Positions 36,718 through 48,596 are shown, counted from the stretch's first letter. The stretch is 64,000 bases of DNA from Apoda limacodes (GCA_946406115.1 OX291545.1:26097153-26161152), one strand, 5' to 3'. Numbers and translations: made by a program. Notes: generated by a model from the sequence alone, not told the origin.

Positions 36718-36890
36718 TACCGATATCTCCATTACATAATATATTGCTATTTTTGAAGATTTCTTTTTAAAATTATTACTTTTGGAAATTAATTTTCTAC
36801 TATTACTACGGCAAAACTTTATCCAAAAGTTATAATTTTATAAGGTAATCTTCAAAAACAGCAATATATTAAGTTATAGAGATATCGGTC
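36718..36890. mobile_element. 173-bp foldback (MITE-like) element
   Basis: Arms 36718-36760 and 36848-36890 are inverted copies, complementary at 38 of 43 positions, around an 87-base AT-rich centre. The core is CAATATATTA..GAGATATCGGT. No coding capacity. Confidence 0.75.
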
Positions 36891-36957
36891 ATCAAGCACA
36901 TTAAACACGTAGCTATAACATATATTAATATGCCAAAATATATCCATACTTCCATAT

Positions 36958-37490
36958 ATATACTGATATTATAAATGCGAAAGTAACTCTGTATGTTTGT
37001 CTCGGGAATAATTATAACCGAGCCTAAACGAACTTTAGCTTGGTATAGCAAACTTCATTCGTAGGTATAATTAAGAAGTTGGCATAAGAATCTAAGGCCG
37101 ATAACCAAATTTAGGGCGGGTGGAGCCCATTATTATTATATATGGGAAAGTAAGGATGTTTGGTTGTTTGTTACTCAATCACACTTCAACTACTGGATGC
37201 ATCGGGTACCGCTGAGCCGATTTAGATGAAATTTGGTATAGAGATAACCTAAGAGCCGGGGAAGGACGTTGACTATTTTTCATCTTGGAAAATTAAAAAG
37301 TGTCCTCGAGAATGACTAACACATTTTTTACTCAATCCTGCCGCAATGGAGCAGACGTACTTTATAAGGAGAAGAAAAAATGCTACTTTTAAGGCTACTT
37401 AAATTAAAAAAAATCCGCGGAGTAACTATAACCGAATTTCACGAACAAACCATAGCTATAACAAACTTCTTTAGTTGCCGTAAGAAATAG
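36958..37490 (+). mobile_element. Helitron-like copies abutting the THAP frame
   Basis: The head CTGATATTATAAATGCGAAA is at 36963. A 3'-type segment AAATTTAGGGCGGGTGGAGC is at about 37110. A second head-like segment follows (TTATATATGGGAAAGTAAGG, then ATTTAGATGAAATTTGGTAT). The block ends at AGTTGCCGTAAGAAATAG, only about 10 bases from the stop codon of the THAP frame. Confidence 0.6.
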
Positions 37491-37494
37491 TAAC

Positions 37495-37812
37495 CTATTG
37501 GATAATATTAGGTAAATTACTTTCTGGTTGATTTTTTGGATATCCTAATTTGATTTCTTGTTGCGTAAATAAAGTAGGTCTTGCATAAACATAATTAAGT
37601 TTACCATTTTCGTAGAATTTTCCTTCAAAATGTTTGCTACATACTTTTTTGTTATGTAGTTGTTTCGCATTATATGAATATAAATTATTATCACCTATGT
37701 TTTTTAACCAAAGTATTCGTTTATATCCCACCGAAGGAAAAGCATATAGATAAATATTTTTAGTTTGACCATTGGAGTCACAGTTTTTTATGCAACACTT
37801 ATTTCTACTCAT
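37495..37812 (-). CDS. THAP-domain zinc finger protein, 105-aa intact frame
   Basis: The frame opens MSRNKCCIKNC and carries the C2CH signature of THAP domains: C-x4-C at residues 6/7-11, then KKVCSKHF at about residues 55-62. A YARPTLF motif follows, where THAP domains have their AVPTIF-like end. THAP domains bind DNA. They occur in transcription regulators and at the N-termini of P-element-type and some other transposases. The frame is uninterrupted, starts at the ATG right at the domain edge, and ends at a stop beside a Helitron-like repeat. It contains only the DNA-binding domain, so it could be a first exon (a GTAATT donor-like site lies about 25 bases before the stop), a small stand-alone protein, or a transposon-derived remnant. 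Upstream on the same strand, TATAAAAAAAAAACGTTGGC near 37970 might act as a TATA element. Domain call firm; gene status uncertain. Confidence 0.65.
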   Translation of the reverse strand: MSRNKCCIKNCDSNGQTKNIYLYAFPSVGYKRILWLKNIGDNNLYSYNAKQLHNKKVCSKHFEGKFYENGKLNYVYARPTLFTQQEIKLGYPKNQPESNLPNIIQ

Positions 37813-38359
37813 AGTTATGAATTATATGTTCCAAATCTATAACAAACAATAACAAAAAACAAATTATTCATGCTTTATCACTTTGTCAACGTTAATAATA
37901 TCAAATTTATAGTTAATATTAAAAAACTTACGCAAATCTAATTTACAAAACCGCGCCAACGTTTTTTTTTTATAATGGCGCCTTTTTTTTTTAATCTTAA
38001 GAACTTCCGCCAATACTAGCGCCACAGTGTCGTATAACATAACTAAAATATTATACCTTAATCGTAAAGCGACCTTATTTTTATACTAATAAAGTCTAAA
38101 ATCAAATAAAGTTTTTTAGTGTTCCAAGCTGTTGTTCCTGCGAGAACACACGGTGGGATACCTCTGGTAGGTGGATGACGGACACTTATATAGATTTTTT
38201 TTTGTTAATACATACATATTATACATAGAAAATACCTAGACTCGAATGCAGTCACTACCTACAACCAACAAAGACCACGGAGCCGTCATTTCACAATTGC
38301 AATACAAACATATAAGATTTATTACCTTATCTAGTGGGACACCGTTATCGTTATAGTGC

Positions 38360-39747
38360 TAAAGAGAAAGCCGATCTACTGGGCAGTCTCTTTGCCTCAA
38401 ACTCATAATGAACGATGAAGGCACTGTACCACCTACTATACCGTGGTGCGGTAAGACCATGCCGGAAATCTCCATAACACAGCGGGAGGTCCGGCGGGCA
38501 TTGCTTTCTCTAGACGTTCCTAACTCGAGTGAGCCAGACGGTATACGAGCAGTGGTGTTTAAGCAGTGTGCTCCTGAGTTATGTCCTGTACTCACGCGCG
38601 TCTTCGTGCTTTCCTACCATACTAGGCAATTTCAGTCTTCATGGAAGACTGCGAATGTGCACTCGGAGCCTAAATAAAAAAAAGCGATATTAGATTCATC
38701 GAATTACACGCCTATCGCTATTAAGTCTCTCCTCTCCAAGGTGATGGAGCTTCTAAGATATATAGAAGAACACGACCTGGTCAGTGATCGTTAATATGGC
38801 CTTTGCCACGGTCGCTCGACTGGTGACCTTCTACTAGTGTGTCTCACTCACCTATTGGCACTAGCCATTGAGAGCCAGGTGGAGGCTTTGGTATGTCACC
38901 TAGACATAGTGAAGGCGTGTGATCTGGTCTGGCACCGGGGTCTTCTATCGAAGTTGCCATGTTACGGAGTGCACGAGGGTTTGTGCAAAAAAGTGGCTAA
39001 CTTTTTGTCCGGCAGACGCATACGAACGGTAGATGACGGTAGTTGCTCTGATAGCATGGACATTAATGCTGGTGTCCCGCAGAGCTCTGTGCTGTCTCCT
39101 ACGCTGTTTCTATTGCATATCAATGACATGTTGGACATCAACAGCATGTATTGCTATGCAGATGACAGTACTGGAGACGCTAATAACACGGGTCGTGCAA
39201 ACATCCCTCGTTCCGCTGTGGAGGTCCAAGGTCTCTGACTGGGGACGGGTAAACTTGGTCCGATTCAACCCTACAAAGACACAAGTCTGCGCATTCACCG
39301 CTAAGAAAACTCCATTTACTGTAGTCCCAAAATTTCCAAAACACTCCCCTCTCCATCTCCAAGAGCATTGGGATCCATCTCCAGCGATGTTCAGTTCCGA
39401 GTTCATTTGCAAGATAAGGTGAAGCTGGCGTCCAAAAAACTAGGTGTACTCAACAGAGCGAGCTCAATTCATTCTCACTCATTAGAACCGAAATGGTCGC
39501 GTACAGTGCGGTTTCAGAGAAACTTCCTCCCGTAAACGCTAGGGTTGTGGAATAAGCTCCCTGCCAAGGTTTTCTCTAAGGACTACAGTATGAAGTTCTT
39601 TAAGAAAGAAGTTATTGTATTTTTGAAGGGTCGGCAAAGCGTGAGTGATACTTTTGGTGTTGCAAGCGTCCATAGGCCACGGCGACCGCTTAATATCAGG
39701 CGGACCGTGTGCTTGTTTGCCACCTTAGTGGTATAAAAAAAAAATTT
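38360..39747 (+). pseudogene. LINE ORF2 (reverse transcriptase) pseudogene, 5'-truncated
   Basis: Frames spliced by at least two stops and frameshifts read EKADLLGSLFAS, MPEISITQREVRRALLSLD, PDGIRAVVFKQCAPEL, SSWKTANVH and NYTPIAIKSLLSKVMELL. They continue as LDIVKACDLVWHRGLLSKL, NAGVPQSSVLSPTLFLLHI and CYADDSTGDA, then VRFNPTKTQVCAF. These cover RT fingers and palm, with the catalytic YADD intact and GVPQG changed to GVPQS. The ORF then jumps from KLASKKLGVLNRA to VRFQRNFLPR, so the RT thumb and following region (roughly 130 residues in full-length relatives, my estimate) is deleted. It ends with FATLVV, TAA and poly(A). A CR1/Jockey-type clade is likely. The same tail occurs at 886-1078. 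Confidence 0.85.
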
Positions 39748-40123
39748 AAACCATTGTAAGGTTTCTTAGACAGTTTTTCAAAGTTACGCTCCGTTTCTAA
39801 GGTTCTGTATATCCAATTTTCAAACACGGAACCCGGAGAACAAGAACTGGTCCGATAATATAGCAATAAATAGTGAAGTTTCGTCATTTTTGTCGGTGGT
39901 GCCTAATGAGTATCGGGTGGCCTAGTAGTTTCGGTGTCTGCCATGTGTCTGCCTCGCGTTCTGAGGGGTGGAGGTTTAACTTAATTTCTCAAGTATATTG
40001 TTTGTTCACACAAATAGCTAAGATAAATAGGTATAGGCTGTGCCCCAACAATGGGAACGCATGACTGGTAAGAAAGCTTCATTTACAGTTGGTTTCAACC
40101 AGAGTGTACATTTGATTGATTAT
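39748..40123. other. Spacer, probably 3' part of an interrupted older element
   Basis: No coding frame. Its right edge, with TTAACACCACTGGCTT, continues logically at 40799 once the inserted LINE is removed. Confidence 0.4.
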
Positions 40124-40138
40124 TAACACCACTGGCTT

Positions 40139-40783
40139 GTCACTGTGAACTGCATAAAATTGCATTGAAGGGTTACTCTTCAATGGATACGTGGTCATAG
40201 TGGGTATCTAGGCAATTATGCGGTAGATCAGTTAGCAAAGAGATGATCGGGCACTAAAATAATGGGAGCCGAACCAATTGTACCGATACCATCCACCCAA
40301 CTCAAAACGTGGTTACGTGACAGAACCTTACAACTACACAACAAACAGTGGGCAGAACAAACTGACTGCAAACAAACCAAGAATTTTCTTACATCCTTGG
40401 ACGCAAATCTGTCGCACAAACTGTTAAAACTTAGTAAGAAAAACCTACGCTACAAAGTTGGCATAATACCAGGCCACTGCCCGCCAAGCAAACTCTTTTT
40501 TATATCGGCATTACCGAAAGTCCTCTATGCAGGGGCTGTATGGCAGCCGAGGAGACACCATCTCACGTGGTTCTTCATTGCAAAAGCGTGAGCTACCAAC
40601 GGACAAAGCTTCTTAAGAATCCACAAACCATGAGAGAGGCGCTGAATAACATCAGATGTCTCCTTAACTTCTGGATGTAGCTGGGATGGTATGATTAACC
40701 AATGACAGGTATTGGTTACCTAGGTACAATGGCTCTATCATGAGGCTAAGTGCGGAAAACATGAGTCCAACTAACTAACTAAC
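40139..40783 (+). mobile_element. 5'-truncated LINE (RNase H end) with 15-bp target-site duplication
   Basis: The same 15 bases TAACACCACTGGCTT lie on both sides (40124-40138 and 40784-40798), marking a complete insertion. The insert begins inside an RNase H domain, LQWIRGHSGYLGNYAVDQLAKR in pieces of which HSGYLGN and DQLAKR are diagnostic. It has a stop after AKR, then LKTWLRDRTLQLHNKQWAE and LRYKVGIIPGHCPP. After a frameshift it reads EETPSHVVLHC, a C-terminal Cys/His box, and MREALNNIRCLLNFWM before a TAG. It ends in an AACT repeat tail (CTAACTAACTAAC). Elements with RNase H after the RT belong to I/R1-type branches. The duplication is unmutated, but several coding lesions are present. 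Confidence 0.85.
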
Positions 40784-40798
40784 TAACACCACTGGCTT

Positions 40799-40965
40799 TT
40801 CATTTAAGGGAAAACTCGTGAGGAAACTTGCATTCGTCAAAGAAAAAAAAACCTATGTGAAGTTCACAATCCGCACTGGGCCCGCGTATGGACTTTTGCC
40901 CAAATCACCCACGGTAAGTGAAGCTGTGCTCCAACCAGTAGGGACGTATGAAGCTGATAAAGAAA
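40799..40965 (+). mobile_element. LINE-type 3' end interrupted by the insertion at 40139
   Basis: GAAACTTGCATTCGTC, TTCACAATCCGCACTGGGCC, GCGTATGGACTTTTGCCC and CCAGTAGGGACGTATGAAGC match, in order, a 3' end that recurs in lepidopteran genomes (CAATCCGCACTTGGCCAGCG..GGACTA..AGTGGGGACGTA). It is the older host of the younger LINE. Confidence 0.55.
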
Positions 40966-43900
40966 TAGTTCGTCAGTGTTGAATACCATAGGAGGGGCTG
41001 CTAGCTGTTGTGGCAGGCCGCAGTTAATACACCGCAAACTTAACTTTGGTTTAGTCATTTGTTTAGCGACCATTCGAGAATGTGTTTGCTGGACCTTCTT
41101 TCAGTGTAACTCTTTAATTCACAAAGTTTGCAAGTCATCAGATTATATAATACTATACTAGTAGCTCTAGTTTAAAAAAGTCCACGACATTGGTCAGCAT
41201 CGAATTAACAGGCTGTAAGAGGCTATATTACCTAAAATATTTTTTTTTTGGTAACAATTTATTTGGCTGTGCAGCTGCTTAGTAGATCCAACCGAAACTT
41301 AATAATCGCGTTTTACGGGATATAGCAGAAAACCTGGCAAACGTAAAAAAACATAAGTAATGCTCTTTTCTTCGATAAAAAAACTCCTGCTTTTGACTGA
41401 TTTTCAAACTGTCTTACCGAAAAAATCTGCAAAGTTCTCCGTGCTATTGCTCTGCAGCTTCGGTGAAATTTTTTTTTTTTTTGATAGCACTGAAGTTCAA
41501 GTTTCAATAAAAATACCAGTTCATTGGGATGGTGCAGTGCAGTTCAGCTGTACTACTCACGCATTTATGTATACGCATTCATCTTAGGATTCTTAGATCA
41601 TCCTTGTATTTACTCAAGTTTTTAGCCAAGTAACATTGCCACCTAATAGACAGTTAAGTATTTAGTGTAAGCATGCTTGTAAATTCAAGCATACTAGACA
41701 TCTCATAGCAAGTTCTACGCAGTTGGACGTACGGCGTAGACCTTCAGTACCACTTACGGTATTGCTTTCGGTCCCATCCCAACCAATCGTAGGCATTTTT
41801 TTAAATTATATGGAGACGTAACTAACATTTTTATGTAATAATCATGCGTAGAGTATTACGGAAAATCAGTTAAATTTTTAAAAAAGAAAAATTCAGGAAC
41901 AAAAACCACTGTTTTATTGGTTTGGCGTAAACATACAAAATTGGTAATAATACATAGAATGCATAAAAAATATCTTCAATTTGAATATCCATCAGAAAAC
42001 TACAAGCCACAAATCATATTGATTGTCAATAAAAATTAGCGTCACTGAATAGGTTTATTAGCTACTTGTTAATTTACGTTTAAAGAAGAACTAAGATGCG
42101 TTCAATTTCAATAAGCTCATACAACTGGATAATGTTTATTTTTTCTGTCCGCTGTTGTTTGTCTAACAAGGCCTTGACAACTACGGACTAACTTTCGCAA
42201 TGGTGCTACTAACTTACATTCTGCTGTAAAAAATTTAAGATGATTGCAATTCCTTCTTAAAGTAGTAAATATGTACTTATATAGTAAGTAAATAGGCAAG
42301 GTATCATGGCATAATTTAATTTTCCTCAAACTTATTATTAATTTCATTTTATGTATTAATTTGTATTATTAATTACACATCAACTTCTTATGACATTTAT
42401 ATTGTAACTGAGTAAACATAAAACTTTGACCTGTGGCGCAGATATAGTACCTAGATAGCGCCATCAATCGATATTGTGTGTTCCCTCTTCGTTGAAAACA
42501 TAGTTTCAAAATGTTAATAACAAATTATTTAAAAAAGTTTTTTTAAAGAAAACAAAAACATACTGACACAAACTAATTCATTACCTTTCCTTTTCAATTC
42601 TGTACTGTAGTCCTTAGAGAAAACTGTATTTCTGTATTCGCTTTGGTTGGAATGGTACCTAAATGTATATTTCCTATGGAGGTAAAGGCAAACGGCTTAC
42701 CACAAATAAAACAATTCAGTGAGTTTTGAGTATAATAGTGAGCCCACAAAGCCGCGCGAGATCTCATTTAAATGCTCACGTTTCATTGGCCCTCAATGCT
42801 TTTTGTAGTAAATAGAAAAAGCACGAGCCAATTATGTCGCTTTTGTGACGTTCCACAGCTCTTTGAATCTCAAGAGTTACTTTGACTTTACGCGTGGGGT
42901 TCAAAAGATTATTGTACGGTTTCGGCAGGTTGTTAGCCGACCTCAGTTTGTTAGCATAGCCCTTTTTTAATTATAAATTGAGTGACTGTCTCTTAGGTCA
43001 GGTTTTTATTTTGCACCTAATTAGCTTAAGTCTTTTTTTCTTACTTCTAAAATCGCCTAATTGAGTACTTATAACTTTTAGCTTTCTAACTTTTGACACA
43101 GCAATTCTATTACAATTGGGACCCTCAATTTATACGTAGGTACCTATAAGATATCACCCTTGCTTTGACTGGTTTTATCTCTATTAAAATGATAAGTACT
43201 TGTATAGTTTTGCTTAGCACCGCATAAACATCCATTTTAATCATACAGTAGTCACCGCCTTTTATAATTCCGACAACATCGAGACAGTCATGGTACCACG
43301 ACAATATATGTATGAATGGCTGAACAACACCTGACTAGCTGTATGTGACGATATAGGGTAGTCGGGTGCACTCGCTCCCCCGTCTCGCCGCGCACCTATG
43401 ATTGCTCTGTCAAGAAACCTGCCAACTGAGTGAAATTATTGTTTAGGCTGTGGTCTTATCGAACTAAAGGCGTACCTATTGTGTATGTATGTTATTGTGG
43501 CGAATAGCAAACCAAAGAGGGAGTTAGAACCTAAGGCAATAATCATTAACTGTAGGTACTACTAATCTCACTAACTATTCAATTTACCATCTAAACTACT
43601 AAATCAAATTACAAATCAAATGCATTTTGTTGTCCAGTGGTTCGTAAGCGGACCGTGCCAGTCAATACAGCGCGGTCCGCTACTGCTATAAATTTGGTAT
43701 TGAGCGGCTATATATTCAACAAAGCTGGTTTTGTCTTGCAAATGAAACGCGCACATTTCGCGGTATTGTACGCGGCTGTTTCGGCGTCCGCCATTATGAA
43801 AGACAAAAGGTTCGTCTGCAGCACTGAAGCTGGCCTAGATAGCGGATTATTGTACTAACACAATAGGAGCTTTAATTCCGCGACTCTGCATTATTTTGTT

Positions 43901-44860
43901 GTTTCCGACTCCATCGATTGATAGCGCGATAACACATTGTTATTCGACAATTTATTAAAATAGAAAAGGTGCTAATTTTACAAGTAAATATTTGAAGATA
44001 AAATACCTACAAATTTGCCAAATATTATGCGAAATCTATATGTACTAAAAATCTATATACTTTAGACTATATTTTTTAAATATTAATTAATTATCATATT
44101 TTATAAGTTTCAAATAACAAATTACAATAAATATTATAGAACTAAGACAGTTAATCTAAAATAAAATACTTGTATTAATAAAAAGTTATACCATCCAAGT
44201 GGTAAGGTGGCAAGTACGCTGGCTGCATTTCCTCTTTAGATTGCTATACCTATTCTTTGGGAAAAGAATAAGCCAGCCCTCTTGTCAGCTACAGATGCCT
44301 ATGCCACTTCTTTAACTGTTCTGTGAATGCCACTAATCATGGTTTTATAAATTTTAGGAGTTTTTTTTTCATAGGTCTAATATCGCAACGGCAAATGGCA
44401 TAAATATATAGTCCTTTAACGAGGACAGATATCTGCGCCGCTTCCCATTCTCTGCAGATAGAGCTGCCACGCTAAATAAAAAAAAAATATAAAATTAAAT
44501 ATTCTTATCAAGGATATCATCGAGATTGGGACCTTATTAAATTCGTAGACAGACGACACCTAATCAAAGAGACACCTATAAAAGAGTCAATTACAAACTT
44601 CCTTTTTCTAAAATGCTGAAACCCATCCTGCTTACCTTCTATCTAAAACCCAATATCGAAATATGCACCTAATTTTATTGATTTGACTTAAAAAAGATAT
44701 GAATTTCCATAAAAACTCACATAGCCTATTAATTTATAAATATCAGAATAATTTAGTAAATTGATGATTTTAGCCAATTAGTGATGACGATAAAGTCAGA
44801 TCTGAGAATCTGACGATCAAAACATATGGAGTTGCGAGAACTACAAAGTTAGCTGCATGT
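40966..44860. other. AT-rich gene-poor stretch
   Basis: No gene supported. A poly(T) of about 15 lies near 41468. A copy of the AAAATGTTAATAA repeat motif is at 42490-42525. A less AT-rich block at 43640-43860 has a TATAAA at 43687, a 9-bp inverted repeat (AGCGGACCG/CGGTCCGCT) and a 38-codon frame beginning MKRAHFAVLYAAVSAS. I cannot show that it is expressed. Confidence 0.35.
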
Positions 44861-44869
44861 AGCAGGTCT

Positions 44870-45155
44870 CCCTGCAACCGGAACTATGCAGCAAGTGAGA
44901 AAAACGTGCCCGCCATTAGAAAAAATAGATATACATATATTTTATATATATAATATTATACATATATTTTATTATATACATATATTAAGAGTAACTATCG
45001 AGTTTCTTGCCGGATTCTTCTCGGTAGAAATCAACAACATTGTGAACCGGCGGGAAGGTGGGTTCAAAAAATAATATTTTATAACTTTGACGATTCAAAA
45101 GTGATTGTAAAATCCTTATTTGAATAAACCATTTTGACTTTGACTTTGACTTTAT
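44870..45155 (+). mobile_element. LINE/SINE 3' tail with TTTGAC repeats
   Basis: Contains GAGTTTCTTGCCGGATTCTT and CTCGGTAGAAATCAACAACA, then TTTGAATAAACCATTTTGAC followed by three TTTGAC-type units. This matches a 3' end seen on many lepidopteran elements (GAGTTTCTTGCCGGTTCTTC). An AT microsatellite (44930-44987) interrupts its left part. A similar terminal motif is at 52590-52614. Confidence 0.6.
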
Positions 45156-45689
45156 TGTATATTATCAGTGGACCTATATAAACGCTCGCAACTAGGGGCA
45201 CTACTTGCGCGTTCTCATCTAAGTAAAGTAACACACAGATGCTGTATAGTAGACGAATAACTTATTTTTTGTGTACTTCAGGTTTAATAATTTTTTTCAT
45301 ATAAAGGCTGAATAGGCACCTCTGCAGCAACTATAGCTCTTAAATGGGCACAAATGCAGCCGTAAGTTTACATTGCTGTTTTTAAGGGTAAAAGTTAGTA
45401 CCTAATGTTATAATGGCGTTATAAGGGGTAACAAAGCTGAACAGTAACTAATTAAAGAAGCACGAATTACACAATATTCAGAGCTCACCCTTATTCATTA
45501 GTTGTAAAGTTGAAAGTGTGAACACTTTCCTGTTTAAGGACGAACAATATAATATCATATAGCAATAAAATATAAATTTACATTTAATTTATTTCATTAA
45601 TTCCGTTATAGTCCAAAAGTGATAATCAGGGAACATGTTAAAATGTTTTTGGCCCAAAATGATACATTGATATATAATTTCTGATCAGT

Positions 45690-45885
45690 TATCATGTGTG
45701 ACTCAGTGGGGACTCGCTGCTAAACAGAATGCGTCGCGTGGATTTAATTCCCGCACATTTGTGTTTGCCTTGAGTATGAGCCTTATGTATTTATTTACAA
45801 AGAAATTGTAAGTAAGTATTTGTATCCGTTGCCTGGTATCCATATTACAAGTCTTGCTTAGTTTGGGATCCAGGGACTCTGTTTG
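45690..45885 (+). mobile_element. tRNA-derived SINE, degraded copy
   Basis: Reads GTGGATTTAATTCCCGCACA (decayed B box), TTTGTGTTTGCCTTGAGTAT, TATCCGTTGCCTGGTATCCA and CTTGCTTAGTTTGGGATCCA. Same order as 16525-16765. Confidence 0.6.
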
Positions 45886-46499
45886 TTTTTGTTGTGTGTT
45901 TTATTTGTTTATTTAGTTGAGAATTTTAGGTTATTCTTATTTTTCAACGGTGTAATTATGATTATAAAAATTTTTTTCATGAAATTTCCACCTAGTATTA
46001 TCAAAATACTACGCAGCACTAAAGATGGCGGTGTCGGACCTCAAACATTTTTGTTAGTGTATGTGATGTAATAGAAGAATATTATTGTCATGGGCGACTT
46101 TGATATTTGCAAAAATCGGCCAATCGATCAATTGAGAAATGACTAGTAATGTATTATGAAAGTAATAAAGGTATAACAATATCATATTTGCTAAAATAAG
46201 TCATTTTTTCCGCCCTTTTAATTACTCTGACCTACATTTTAGACATTTAAATTAGATTTTAGAATATATAGTTCACGCTAAGAATAGAATTAATGTTTAG
46301 AACTCAATCATTTTCAACTTTTGAAGATGTAGTCTCGAACGGTCCCGACCACTCGAAGCAGTTCGAGCGGCTTGCGTTCGAGAAATGTCGGTTTTGATAT
46401 TACCAGAATTGCTAAACTACATTTTCGTTTGAGAAAAGTTTAAATTCGTAATTCGTATTTCGAATTCGTGATCAATTCGATCGCGTGAGAATTGGCACC
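45886..46499. other. Intergenic DNA, nothing recognised
   Basis: A TTCG-rich patch (46380-46490) with short inverted AATTCG motifs adjoins the mariner remnant and may include its decayed outer part. Confidence 0.35.
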
Positions 46500-47330
46500 C
46501 TGATGGCGTGTGAAAAATAGTGGTAATCGGTTGGAGCAAGGTCCAGGGAGTATGGTGGCTGACGGAGACATTCCAATCCTAGCTCCTCTAGTCCTGAAGC
46601 AGTAGTGGGCTAGAGCGGTTGACTAATCTCGGCTAGCTTTTCCATCATGGTTTCCAATTGTCGGCAATACAGATCTGCCGTAATCTTCTGACCAGAACTT
46701 GGAAAGCTGTAGTGGATGACACCAACGCTGGTCCACCAGACACTAACCAGTACCTTTTTTGAGTCAACTTTCGGTTGGGGCAGGATTTGGCAGGTTCTCC
46801 TAGATTTAAAGATTTAACCACCGTGATGAGCTTTTCCGATTATTGTATAGGATCCATTTTTTATCACAAGTAATACGATTCAAAATCCCCTCGTTATTGT
46901 GACGGTTGAGTAACGTGACGCAGCAGTCGACGTGTGTTTGTTCGTTTGCTTCACTTTGTTCAAGCAAAACCCATTTTTCGAGATTTTTCAATTTTCCTAT
47001 TTGTTTCAAATGATTCAATTGGTTTTATCACTCACACCGAAGCCTGAAGCTTACTCTGACGTGGTTCGAGATGGATCCGATTCCACGATCACTTTTTAAT
47101 TCCTCATTGACAACTAGGGTCTCCGGCCGTCCACGAGGTTTGTTCTGGAGGTCATGATTTCCAGAACGAAAGTGTTGGAAACAAAAACGTACAGTGTTTT
47201 CTTTTACAGTGGCTTCTCCATACACATCACTGATCCTTCGAGCTGTTTCTGCAGCGCTAGTGCCACGATGGTATTCGTAATCGAAAATAATGCGATATTT
47301 TAGGTTTTCTATGTATATTGAGCACAGAAC
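46500..47330 (-). pseudogene. Mariner transposase pseudogene
   Basis: On the - strand the frame starts near 47310 with YRIIFDYEYHRGTSAAETAR and RISDVYGEATVKENTVRF, the N-terminal helix-turn-helix. It continues with FRSGNHDLQNKPRGRPETL and, after a frameshift, NHLKQIGKLKNLEKWV, LLNRHNNEGILNRITCDKKW and ILYNNRKSSSRWLN. The first catalytic Asp lies in TCDK, where family members usually have TCDE. Further left are GEPAKSCPK and pieces of the SW.T..GV block, then decay. This is the order of DD34D mariner transposases, about 345 residues when intact. At least two frameshifts and stops inactivate it. I did not find convincing terminal repeats. Confidence 0.85.
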
Positions 47331-47647
47331 GATGTCAAAGCAAAATTGAATGACGCGAAAACGCGAAAAAAGCTAAAAAATGGAATAAATTCAACTCAAC
47401 CAAACGCCGGCTCTTGCTGATCAAAGTGGCCAGTTCTATAAAACAAATGTAAACAATTTCATATGTAAAAATATTTCTTAATATAAAAATAAAAATACTT
47501 TCAAAAAATATATTTACATATGCAAATGTATGTATTTTACTCATTTACCACCAACTTGCGATCTGTCTAGTTTGTGCCAGATATATTCTGATTTCAAGTA
47601 CCTACCAGAGAAGCAAACATAAACCTCAGCGTTAAAAAAAATCAACA

Positions 47648-48100
47648 CTTTTTAGGGTTCCGTACCCAAAGGATAAAAACGGGAATATTACTAAGACTTC
47701 GCTATACGTCCGCCTGTCTGTCTGTCACCAGGCTGTATCTCATGAACCGTGATAGGTAGACAGTTGAAATTTTCACAGATGATGTACCTATTTCTGTTGC
47801 CGCTAAAACAACAAATACCAAAAAACAGAATAAAATAAATATTAAAGGAGGCCCCCATACAAATAAACGTGATTTTTTTACTTGTTTTTGCTCGATTTTG
47901 ATAACGGCATCAGGTAGACGCTTGAAATATTCACAGAATATTTAGTTATATATTCACTTTAAAAGTAAATAATTAAATTATAATAAAACAAATATTTAAG
48001 GGGGGCTCCCATTCAACAAACGTGATTGTTTTGCCGTTTATATAGATAATGGTACGGAACCCTTCGTGCTCGAGTCCGACTCGCACTTAGCCGGTTTTGC
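47648..48100. repeat. Full copy of the GGTTCCGTACCC-type repeat
   Basis: Begins TTTAGGGTTCCGTACCCAAA with AAAACGGGA, then a GTCCGCCTGTCTGTCTGTCA block, CATGAACCGTGATAGGTAGA and TTTCTGTTGCCGCTAAAACA. It contains a partial internal duplication: CCCCC..AAACGTGATTT occurs twice, near 47850 and 48005. It ends with AATGGTACGGAACCCTTCGT, then GAGTCCGACTCGCACTTAGC and CGGTTTTG. GGTTCCGTACC near the left end and GGTACGGAACCC near the right end are inverted. Unclassified, very common in Lepidoptera. Confidence 0.7.
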
Positions 48101-48596
48101 CTAACTTGACTGGACTATCAATAATAGTTATATACACTCAAACCGGCACCACCGTGGAGTTTAAAAGAATTTTACCAAGTTGCGTAGAGTTGTGAAGTTG
48201 TGATTATCATTTACGATATACCAAGTAAGCACCTATATATTATAATAGAGTAAATCTGAATAAAGAATAATGCAAATCGCTAGTACCTTTATATTAACAC
48301 CTCCTGAAAATACAGTATATCTACTTAGGTATAGAATATTAAAACCAATTCGATGGTGAATGAGATATCGATGAACCAATCAATCCAATTTAAAACTTGT
48401 ACACTTATTTTAGTGTTAAAACCTCTTTTGCACCCTCAATTAGATAATTAATAATCATCTCATGCAAGATGTAGGATGGTCCATGCATCCGGCCTCAACC
48501 CCAAGCATGATCATGTTCAAAAAATGCGTTTATTTCGGGTTGGTTATTAATGTCCAGTAGAATTACTTTTTTTACAGTATTGCTTGCTTAATCTTA

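Noticed and set aside
43637..43858. TATAAA followed by a short frame starting MKRAHFAVLYAAVSAS
   Set aside because: The N-terminus looks a little like a signal peptide, but the frame is short, has no donor site I trust, and sits by a GC-rich inverted repeat. Not enough for a gene call.
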